Origin: Schleiferilactobacillus harbinensis DSM 16991
GTDB lineage: Bacteria > Bacillota > Bacilli > Lactobacillales > Lactobacillaceae
Assembly: GCF_000425885.1 (NCBI RefSeq)
Contig: NZ_AUEH01000016.1
Span: forward strand, 1-61,329
Length of the DNA stretch: 61,329 nt
Direction of reading: 5' to 3'
Of this stretch, positions 54,998-61,329 are shown one piece after another. The stretch's first letter is position 1. Each line of letters starts with the position of its first letter. The notes beneath the pieces are model-generated. The model made no database searches. It was not told where the DNA came from and was given only the letters and a program-made list of their open reading frames with translations. The translations under genes were made by a program, and so were the position numbers.

Positions 54998-55010
54998 TTA
55001 ACCCACCTGC
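54898..55010 (-). promoter_or_regulatory. Structured mRNA leader of the DUF1003 gene
   Basis: Read on the minus strand: an outer stem AGGTGGGTTAA / TTAGCCCACCT (one G-T pair) encloses hairpins TCATC/GATGA, CCCTGC/GCAGGG and GGCTC/GAGCC. The outer stem's left strand overlaps the region between the leader-ORF ribosome site and its ATG; the right strand lies near the end of that ORF. Translating ribosomes would open the structure. It does not match M-box or yybP-ykoY motifs that I know. The 54881-55197 gap otherwise contains two promoters. Confidence 0.5.
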
Positions 55011-55048
55011 CTTTCCTAAGATCCTTAGTTAACAACTTACCGCCATTT

Positions 55049-55077
55049 ATACTAGGCCCTGCTCGCAGGATTGTCAA
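55049..55077 (-). promoter_or_regulatory. Promoter of the DUF1003 leader
   Basis: Minus strand TTGACA-17-TAGTAT, a near-consensus promoter. It gives a leader of about 160 bases before the DUF1003 start. Confidence 0.7.
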
Positions 55078-55197
55078 CGCATGGGGGCTGGCGTTGGGTT
55101 ACAAAAGTGCGACGATTTTGTGACGAAACCGCCACCAAACGGTCTTCCGCTGTGCTATAGTAGCGAAAGAGACGATTAATGCAAAGGAGTTTTTCCC

Positions 55198-55977
55198 ATG
55201 CCGCTTTACGATCAGCACATGCATACCCAGTATTCTTTTGATTCTGAGGCCCAGTTGAGGGACTATTTGGCGCAAACTGCGGGGCCGGTCATTACGACGG
55301 AACACTTAGAATTCGCCAATCCGGACGACGACGGCCGGGATGATATCCCGGACTATGCGGCCATGCGGGCAACGCAGCAGAAACTAAGCCGGAAATTCCC
55401 CAACCGCTTGTTACTCGGCATCGAGGCGGGATATTACGCGCCCGCCGTCAATCAGTTGCGGGCGTATTTGGCTGCCCACCCCTTCGATCTGACCTTGCTG
55501 AGTTTTCACCATGACGGCCAGCATGATTTTCAGGACGCGTATTTTCAAACGATTCCTTTACACGCCCACGTACTCACGTATTACCAGCGGATGCTGGCCG
55601 GGCTGCAGGATTTCCACGACGCCGATGTATTCGCCCACTTTGACTATGGGCTGCGGATCGTGGATGTAACGCCGGCGCAACTGACAGCCTGGGCGAAGCC
55701 AGTGCTGGATCAGATCTTTGCGCTGATCCTGCAAAACGGTCTGGCCTTTGAAGTGAACACCAAATCAATGTTCAAATGGCACAATGCGGCTCTCTATGAT
55801 CTGGTCATTCCCTGGTATCAGGCCGCCGGGGGCCGGTTATTCACAATCGGCAGCGATGCCCATGAAAAAGAAAGCTACCGCAACCATTTTGCGGAGGCGG
55901 TGGCATTGCTGCAGGACCACCATGTGGACCAGATCGCGACGTATACTCAGCATCAGCCGACCATGGTTGCCATTTAA
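55198..55977 (+). CDS. PHP family phosphoesterase (histidinol-phosphatase type)
   Basis: 259 residues. PHP domain with YDQHMHTQYSFDS, TTEHLEF, SFHHDG, FAHFDYG and GSDAHE, supplying the His/Asp/Glu ligands for three metals. Closest by motif to the HisK/HisJ histidinol-phosphate phosphatases; no his genes lie nearby, so another phosphate substrate is possible. AAAGGAG upstream of the ATG, with an extended -10 (TGCTATAGT) further up. Confidence 0.85.
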   Translation: MPLYDQHMHTQYSFDSEAQLRDYLAQTAGPVITTEHLEFANPDDDGRDDIPDYAAMRATQQKLSRKFPNRLLLGIEAGYYAPAVNQLRAYLAAHPFDLTLLSFHHDGQHDFQDAYFQTIPLHAHVLTYYQRMLAGLQDFHDADVFAHFDYGLRIVDVTPAQLTAWAKPVLDQIFALILQNGLAFEVNTKSMFKWHNAALYDLVIPWYQAAGGRLFTIGSDAHEKESYRNHFAEAVALLQDHHVDQIATYTQHQPTMVAI

Positions 55978-55982
55978 GAGAG

Positions 55983-56013
55983 AAATAGAGCCTCCCAATT
56001 GGAAGCTCTATTT
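55983..56013. terminator. Bidirectional terminator
   Basis: AAATAGAGC...GCTCTATTT with an inner TCC/GGA extension. It serves the PHP gene and the convergent GNAT gene. Confidence 0.85.
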
Positions 56014-56476
56014 ATTTGCCAAAAACCGCCATTTTCTCCCCGTTATTATCGTCCACTCGGTGCAGATCGCGGAAGCCATGCTGAAAATAGAATCGTTCGG
56101 CCTCCGTATTCTCACGTTCGTAACTCAAAACAATTGTATCGACAGGCCAGTTGGTCATAATAAAGGCCTTCAACAGTTCTAAAAACGTTCCGCCCCACCC
56201 GTGATGCTGATACTGTGCATCAAGCATGAGCCGATCCAGCCAAATGTATCGCTCCTCAGTATTGAGCGCGCCAATCATGGCGAAGCCGACGACGGTGTCA
56301 GCCACCATCAATGCATAGGGGTGCCAATCGAAGCGTTTATCAAATCCAGCTTCCGCTAAGGATTGCGCGTTGGTCTCAATAAACTGAGTTTGTTCCGGGG
56401 CGACTTTCAATTTGAGGACCGGCCACAGATTATGGCCGTCTACGGGGGTGATTCGAAATTGGGGCTGCTCAGTCAT
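56012..56476 (-). CDS. GNAT family N-acetyltransferase
   Basis: 154 residues. Acetyl-CoA binding region DAQYQHHGWGGTFLELL, and the C-terminal EAERFYFQHGF typical of GNAT enzymes. Substrate unknown; the N-terminal part resembles spermidine acetyltransferases by eye. The ATG lies in the aroK stop region with GAGGAGGG upstream, so it is coupled to aroK, an unusual partner for a shikimate operon. Confidence 0.82.
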   Translation of the reverse strand: MTEQPQFRITPVDGHNLWPVLKLKVAPEQTQFIETNAQSLAEAGFDKRFDWHPYALMVADTVVGFAMIGALNTEERYIWLDRLMLDAQYQHHGWGGTFLELLKAFIMTNWPVDTIVLSYERENTEAERFYFQHGFRDLHRVDDNNGEKMAVFGK

Positions 56477-56984
56477 TCGCCGCGCCCTCCTCAACTAACA
56501 AGTGTTGAAGCTCATTGACCAAATCGGCAACTTGTCGACCGGTTGTCGGCAGAATGCGGTTGGCACTGGTTTCATACCATGGCTGACGGTCCTGCAATAG
56601 GTCCGGCCAATCTTTTTTGAATAGCGGCCGGTCGGTCGTGCCGGCTAGGCGGCGATTAATTTCTGCCGGGGTCACGGTGAGCAACACGACGGGAATGTCT
56701 AATGCGGCCAGCAAGGCCCGATTAGCGGCTTGGGTAATGATTCCGCCGCCGGTGGCAATGATGCCCGGGGTATGGGTCAAAGCGGTTTCCAGGGCAGCAT
56801 GTTCCCGTTGGCGGAAACCAGTCTCCCCTTCTTGGGCAAAAATCGTATTGATTGAGCGGTGGGCGGCGGTCACAACCAAGTCATCGGTGTCATACACCGG
56901 CCATCCGGTGGCCGCCCCCAGCGCTTGACTGAGCGTTGTTTTTCCCGCGCCCATGAAGCCGATCAGAACCAGCTGCTGCATCAT
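56469..56984 (-). CDS. aroK: Shikimate kinase
   Basis: 171 residues. Phosphorylates shikimate to shikimate-3-phosphate. P-loop GFMGAGKTTLS, DTDDLV for substrate, GGGIITQAAN and a RP lid (TTDRPLF). The ATG overlaps the aroA stop by four bases. Confidence 0.92.
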   Translation of the reverse strand: MMQQLVLIGFMGAGKTTLSQALGAATGWPVYDTDDLVVTAAHRSINTIFAQEGETGFRQREHAALETALTHTPGIIATGGGIITQAANRALLAALDIPVVLLTVTPAEINRRLAGTTDRPLFKKDWPDLLQDRQPWYETSANRILPTTGRQVADLVNELQHLLVEEGAAND

Positions 56985-58261
56985 CTCGAGGTCACCAGCT
57001 TCGTCAGGTCATAGGTCAATTCAGGATAGGAGACGGCGACAACAGGCGGCACGGTGGTTGGCACCGGTGCGCCTGCCACCAGAGCAGCGGCAATTTGCAG
57101 CATCGCCATCCGGTGATCCGCCGGCAAATCCGGCCATTGGTCGGGTGCGTGCAGGACCACCGGACCCGGGACGACCCAACTGTCCCCCTGACGGTCAATG
57201 GTCGCGCCGCATGAGCGCAAAATGCTTTCGGTGGCCGCCCGCCGGTCTGATTCTTTCACGGCCAATTCGTCAATATGATGGATCACCGTGCGGCCCGCTG
57301 CTTGGGTCGCGGCCAGGGCCAATAAAGGCAATTCATCAATGGCCCGGGCACTTTCTGCCGCATCAACGGTGGTGCTGGTCAGCTTGGCACTGTTGACCTG
57401 CAATGTCCCCATTGGTTCAGCCGCAGCGGCTTGGGGAAAATCAACCACTTGAAAGTCGCCATTCATGCGCGCCAAAATATCGAGCAGCGTCGTTCGAGTG
57501 GGATTCAGGGAGAGCCCGGGCAATTGCAGTTGACTATCTGACAGCAGTGTCGCCAAGACGATCCAGAACGCCGCCGTGGAGAAATCACTGGCCAGATCAA
57601 TCTGCAATGGCTGCAAGGGGGCCTGCAACGGTTTGATGTGTACCGTGAGGCCTGTCCGTGAAATGTCGGCGCCTGCCTTTTGCAGCAGCCGTTCCGTGTG
57701 ATCCCGGGTATGCACCGGGCCCGTAACGGTGGTATCGCCGGTGGCCTGAAGACCGGCGAATAGGATACCGGATTTTACCTGGGCACTGGCAACTGTTAAT
57801 TGGATATCGGCTCCGTGCAAGGTCCGCACGGGATGAATGCGAATAGGCAAATGTCCCTCAGTGGTGGCCATTTGGGCCCCCATCAAGCGCAACGGGTCGG
57901 TGATCCGGGCCATGGGCCGCTGGCTCAAGGAAGCGTCCCCCGTGAGCAGCAGCGGCGCTGGCGGGCAGGCCAACAACCCGAGCATCAGCCGGGTCGTTGT
58001 CCCCGAATTGTTCATCGCTAGGGCATTGGCTGGAGTCTGCCAGTGAAAGCCCCCTAACCCGTGGACAGTAATGTGCTGGCCGCTGCGTTCACTGGTTACC
58101 CCCAGTGCCGCCAGTACATCAATGGTCGTTTCCACATCGCCGCCATCCGGCAGGTGGTCAATGGTCGTATCGCCCTGGGCGATGGCGCCGATCATCAGCG
58201 CCCGGTGGGCAATACTTTTATCCCCCGGCAGCCGCAGTGATCCTTGTATTGTATGATCCAT
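56981..58261 (-). CDS. aroA: 3-phosphoshikimate 1-carboxyvinyltransferase (EPSP synthase)
   Basis: 426 residues. Condenses shikimate-3-phosphate with PEP. Conserved LPGDKSIAHRAL, MNNSGTTTRLMLG and VKESDRRAA blocks. Start shares one base with the aroC stop (TAATG), so the genes are translationally coupled. Confidence 0.94.
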   Translation of the reverse strand: MDHTIQGSLRLPGDKSIAHRALMIGAIAQGDTTIDHLPDGGDVETTIDVLAALGVTSERSGQHITVHGLGGFHWQTPANALAMNNSGTTTRLMLGLLACPPAPLLLTGDASLSQRPMARITDPLRLMGAQMATTEGHLPIRIHPVRTLHGADIQLTVASAQVKSGILFAGLQATGDTTVTGPVHTRDHTERLLQKAGADISRTGLTVHIKPLQAPLQPLQIDLASDFSTAAFWIVLATLLSDSQLQLPGLSLNPTRTTLLDILARMNGDFQVVDFPQAAAAEPMGTLQVNSAKLTSTTVDAAESARAIDELPLLALAATQAAGRTVIHHIDELAVKESDRRAATESILRSCGATIDRQGDSWVVPGPVVLHAPDQWPDLPADHRMAMLQIAAALVAGAPVPTTVPPVVAVSYPELTYDLTKLVTSR

Positions 58262-59433
58262 TAGTCATTCCTCCGATCCTGCATACGCTGGGCAAACTGC
58301 TGATAACTAGAGCGCAAATCGGCCAATGTGGCACTGCTGAATTGCGCGGTGATTTCTTGGGCTAACGTCAGCTGAACCAACGCCTGGGCGACCAAACTCG
58401 CCGCCGGCACGGCCGTTACATCCGCCCGTTCATTAACGGCTTGGGCGGTTTCATGGGTCGCAATATCCACTGTCGGCAAGCCCCGCGGCTGGGTGGGAAT
58501 CGGCTTCATCGTGGCGTGAATCAGCAGCGGCTGGCCGTTGGTCATACCGCCTTCAAAGCCGCCGAGATGATTGGATGCCCGCGTGTAGCCGCCTTGCGGG
58601 GTCCAGGTGATATCATCCTGGGCGGCATTGCCGGCCATCTCGCCTAAGGCTGGGCCGTCGCCGAAACTCACCGCCTTGATGGCGGGGATGCTGACGATCG
58701 CTCCGGCCAAGCGGCCATCCAGCCGTTCCCGCCAATTCTGCATTGATCCAATACCGGGGATCAATCCGGCCACTTGGACCGTGATCTGCCCGCCAATCGT
58801 ATGGTGGGCTGCTTTAGCCGCGTCCACAGCCCCATGGAACGCCGCCACTTGGCTGGTATCCGGCAGCCGCATATCGTTGCTCTCCACAACCGCGCGCAGT
58901 GTTGCCATGTTTGTTGGCCATTCCGTATCTGCGAGAGTCTGGCCGCCTAATCCAGTGACGTAACCGATCGCGTGAATTCCCAGCTGAGCCAGCAATTGTC
59001 CGGCAATACTGCCCAACGCCACGATCATCGCTGTGCTGCGGGCACTGGCACGTTCTAAGATATTGCGCAGATCCTGTTGATCATACTTCAGACCGCCTAC
59101 TAAATCGGCATGCCCCGGCCGCGGTCGGGTCACGACCCGCAACTGATCGGGATTGTCAGCAGTTGCGCCCATGATTTTTTGCCAATGGGCATAGTCCCGG
59201 TTTTTGATGAGCAGTGCTAAGGGGCTGCCGGTGGTTCTCCCAGCACGCATCCCGGCGGTGATTGTGACGGTATCCTGTTCAATTTTCATCCGTCCGCCCC
59301 GGCCGTAGCCGTTTTGGCGTAGGGCTAATTGCTGATTGATGGCAGAAATATTCAGCGCGACATTGGCCGGCATGCCGGTAAGAATACCGGTGAGCATTGG
59401 TCCGTGGGATTCCCCGGCTGTTAAATACTGCAA
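58261..59433 (-). CDS. aroC: Chorismate synthase
   Basis: 390 residues. Last step to chorismate, FMN-dependent. AGESHGPMLTGIL at the N-terminus, GYGRGGRMKIE, and GSIAG plus RASARSTAM in the core. Starts with TTG 59433, GAAGGGA nine bases upstream. First gene of aroC-aroA-aroK-GNAT. Confidence 0.95.
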   Translation of the reverse strand: MQYLTAGESHGPMLTGILTGMPANVALNISAINQQLALRQNGYGRGGRMKIEQDTVTITAGMRAGRTTGSPLALLIKNRDYAHWQKIMGATADNPDQLRVVTRPRPGHADLVGGLKYDQQDLRNILERASARSTAMIVALGSIAGQLLAQLGIHAIGYVTGLGGQTLADTEWPTNMATLRAVVESNDMRLPDTSQVAAFHGAVDAAKAAHHTIGGQITVQVAGLIPGIGSMQNWRERLDGRLAGAIVSIPAIKAVSFGDGPALGEMAGNAAQDDITWTPQGGYTRASNHLGGFEGGMTNGQPLLIHATMKPIPTQPRGLPTVDIATHETAQAVNERADVTAVPAASLVAQALVQLTLAQEITAQFSSATLADLRSSYQQFAQRMQDRRND

Positions 59434-59481
59434 AGACGATGTTCCCTTCTACGTTCAGTGATTAAGCATGTCTTCAGTTTA

Positions 59482-61011
59482 TCACGGCGCGAGGGTCACG
59501 GGTAATTGACCCGACAAGGGTTGGCCGGTGAACCAGTGGCTGAGCAGGACCGCGATTTCAATCGGAGCGGGTTCGTAGAGCGCGTAATATCCGGCTAACC
59601 GGGGCATATGCACTTGGTCGTAAGGATTGCGTACGCTGATGCCAATCGTTTTTCGGCAGGCAGCGGCCGGCAGTTGTTTTGCCCAGCGGACCATATCGTT
59701 ATTGCTATTTTGAATGTTTTGGGTGAGGAGAAAAACGGCATCGGCGGCATTGGCGGCGGCTAAAATTTTCTCTGTGTCCCCTGGTACCAGCTGATACTCG
59801 TCAACTTTGGGGAAAACTGCCCGGAATGTGCCGCGCAGATTCGGCCGCTGGGTGAAATCGACCACTTTTGATTCAGTAATTTGGTTGGTGACCAGGACGA
59901 TATGCTGAGCGGTGCGGAGCGTTGACACTACTGCTGGTGCTGCTTCCTGCCCAACGGTGACCGCCTGACGGTACACGTCATGGATGGCCTCCCCGTGCCG
60001 CTGGCGCAATGTGGTCAAGGAAATGGCTGGCGGCTCACCAATAGTTTGGATCATAGTTGCGATGCGGTCTGCACTGGCGTCCAAGGACAGCTCGGCTTGG
60101 TGCGCAGCCAGATACTCCAGCGTCGCCGTCTGCAAGGCCGCTGTATGACTGATCATGACCAGGTCTGCCCCGGCGTGCAAGGCCTGGTAAGCGGCTGCGG
60201 GGGGGGCCATGACGGATTGGACGCCCTGCATTTCTAAATCATCAGTGACGATTACGCCGCGATATCCGAGCTGCCGCCGCAGCACATCTTGAATCACGAT
60301 TGGCGACAGGCTGGCCGGTAATCGGTCATTCCCTAATTGGGGCAGCAGAATATGGGCCAGCATGATGCTGGCCGACTTCTTGCTGGCCGCTCGGAACGGC
60401 ACCAGCTCCGTGGCCAGCAATTCAGCCAAGGACTTATCGACGACGGGCAAGCCAAGATGGGAATCGACACTTGTATCCCCATGCCCTGGGAAATGTTTCA
60501 AAGTCGCCAGCACCCCCGCCGATTGGATGCCCCGGACCGCTTGTTGGACATAGGCGGCGACTCGGTGGGGGTCGGCGCCGAAAGAGCGGACCCCGATCAC
60601 CGGATTGGCCGGGTTGGTATTCACATCCGCATCCGGGGCCAGATTCCAGTTGACCCCCAGGGCCCGTAATTCTAACGCGGATGCGCGATACATCCGATAA
60701 GCATTGGCCGGTTCACCGGTGGCCGCAATGGTCATCGCACCGGGAAACAGGCTGGCATCCCGGTTGATACGACGAATCACACCATTTTCTTGGTCCAGCG
60801 CAATGAGCAATGGTTGGGTATAGCCAGCCGCTTGCGCAATGAGCTGCAATTCAGTGGTCAACGCTTGGAATTGCGCGGCGTCCTTGAAATTTCGGGCAAA
60901 CAGTACCACGCCAGCAATATGCCACTCTTGAATGAGCTGCCGGGTGTGGTCGTCCACTGTTAGTCCAGGCAAACCGGCCAGCACATGGCGGCCAATTTTT
61001 TTCTTTTCCAT
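59482..61011 (-). CDS. nagZ: GH3 beta-N-acetylhexosaminidase (NagZ type)
   Basis: 509 residues, no signal peptide, so apparently cytoplasmic. GH3 barrel with KHFPGHGDTSVDSHLGLP (catalytic His-Asp dyad of NagZ) and VIVTDDLEMQGV (nucleophile Asp); a C-terminal alpha/beta domain follows. Releases GlcNAc from muropeptides, which fits the mupG gene in the same window. ATG 61011 and GTG 61014 are both compatible with GGAGGAAA upstream. Confidence 0.9.
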   Translation of the reverse strand: MEKKKIGRHVLAGLPGLTVDDHTRQLIQEWHIAGVVLFARNFKDAAQFQALTTELQLIAQAAGYTQPLLIALDQENGVIRRINRDASLFPGAMTIAATGEPANAYRMYRASALELRALGVNWNLAPDADVNTNPANPVIGVRSFGADPHRVAAYVQQAVRGIQSAGVLATLKHFPGHGDTSVDSHLGLPVVDKSLAELLATELVPFRAASKKSASIMLAHILLPQLGNDRLPASLSPIVIQDVLRRQLGYRGVIVTDDLEMQGVQSVMAPPAAAYQALHAGADLVMISHTAALQTATLEYLAAHQAELSLDASADRIATMIQTIGEPPAISLTTLRQRHGEAIHDVYRQAVTVGQEAAPAVVSTLRTAQHIVLVTNQITESKVVDFTQRPNLRGTFRAVFPKVDEYQLVPGDTEKILAAANAADAVFLLTQNIQNSNNDMVRWAKQLPAAACRKTIGISVRNPYDQVHMPRLAGYYALYEPAPIEIAVLLSHWFTGQPLSGQLPVTLAP

Positions 61012-61014
61012 CAC

Positions 61015-61329
61015 GATATTTCCTCCTCGTATAGTTAATTTACAGACAAGTTCGTGGATAGTTTTCTTGTTTGGATGTTGCGTGATACTCTCTAGTAGTT
61101 CATTGGATTTGGGTCCAACTGGTATAGGCTTTTTCCTCCTGTAGCTAAACTACATTGTTGAGACTGCCGCCCAGATGAATCGAACAAGTGCAAACCACAA
61201 GCTGCGGGGTCTGGTTCCGATGTTGGCGACTCGCGTTTCGCCAAGCAGCTCATTGAAGCCGGACATGACCGCTCATAGTTGCGAGGATGTGTTGTAGGTT
61301 CATAACTAGGGAGCATCGCGCAGCACCCA
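61015..61329. other. Non-coding right edge, contents unassigned
   Basis: 315 bases with no gene I can support. A second GGAGGAAAA on the minus strand near 61130, preceded by a small TGTAG/CTACA hairpin, resembles the region just before nagZ, perhaps a partial local duplication. A 74-codon minus-strand frame (61092-61316) and a 37-codon plus-strand frame ending KQLIEAGHDRS near 61276 have no recognisable family and look like remnants or chance. Confidence 0.4.

Noticed and set aside
54898-55042. M-box or yybP-ykoY riboswitch before the DUF1003 gene
   Set aside because: The conserved core motifs of these riboswitches are absent; the leader ORF and its own stems explain the sequence better.
1-61329. 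tRNA or rRNA genes, CRISPR arrays, prophage or plasmid genes
   Set aside because: I looked for characteristic stems, arrays and gene sets and saw none; a tRNAscan-SE run would be decisive for tRNAs.

Overview
The window looks like chromosomal DNA of a relatively GC-rich member of the Lactobacillaceae (Lacticaseibacillus- or Schleiferilactobacillus-like). This is inferred from gene content: RexA/RexB-type AddAB, a bacterial mevalonate pathway with type 2 IPP isomerase, C69 dipeptidases, an M42 aminopeptidase, SLAP-type and WxL-like surface modules, and TTG/GTG starts with strong Shine-Dalgarno sites. No species can be named from the sequence alone.

Layout. 1-9250 is an accessory surface-protein locus: three minus-strand paralogues of BspA-like (DUF285 leucine-rich repeat) secreted proteins. 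The leftmost is cut by the end of an IS21-like element. The third carries a one-base frameshift. The second and third share an upstream region (palindromic operator, promoter, terminator) that marks a tandem duplication. 9247-23018 is a conserved minus-strand housekeeping block: rexB(addB)-rexA(addA)-dinG-tseB-asnS-dnaD-nth (recombinational repair, helicase, cell-wall factor, asparaginyl-tRNA synthetase, replication initiation, base excision repair). It is interrupted only by a palindromic repeat between asnS and dnaD. 23171-26171 runs divergently and encodes mevalonate kinase, diphosphomevalonate decarboxylase and IPP isomerase, with no phosphomevalonate kinase at its usual place. 26168-31113 holds an rRNA methyltransferase, a half-size FtsX-like membrane protein, a small methyltransferase-like protein, an orphan and signal peptidase I. 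31202-31363 is a second copy of the palindromic repeat.

31406-36202 carries peptidases (pepA, pepD) and a secreted C39-like protease with SLAP-like repeats. 36330-40566 holds a YisL membrane protein and a sugar locus (MFS transporter, GH31 glycosidase, divergent AraC regulator). 40563-44796 is a PadR-HAAS-DUF4097-ABC transporter operon under its own promoter with a probable PadR operator. 44971-50165 carries an aminotransferase, a small lipoprotein, an oligopeptide-binding lipoprotein, a MIP18-type Fe-S factor and MupG. MupG sits behind an RpiR/MurR regulator (50190-51044). With NagZ at the right end (59482-61011), these suggest peptidoglycan recycling.

51224-55977 holds a HAD phosphatase, a tautomerase, a second pepD, a DUF1003 membrane protein and a PHP phosphatase. 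The DUF1003 gene has a strong promoter, a structured leader and an unannotated 34-codon upstream ORF. 56012-59433 is aroC-aroA-aroK-GNAT, the end of the shikimate pathway.

The most interesting signals are the DUF1003 leader ORF, the paired palindromic operators of the BspA genes, and the two-copy palindromic repeat whose hairpins show compensatory changes.
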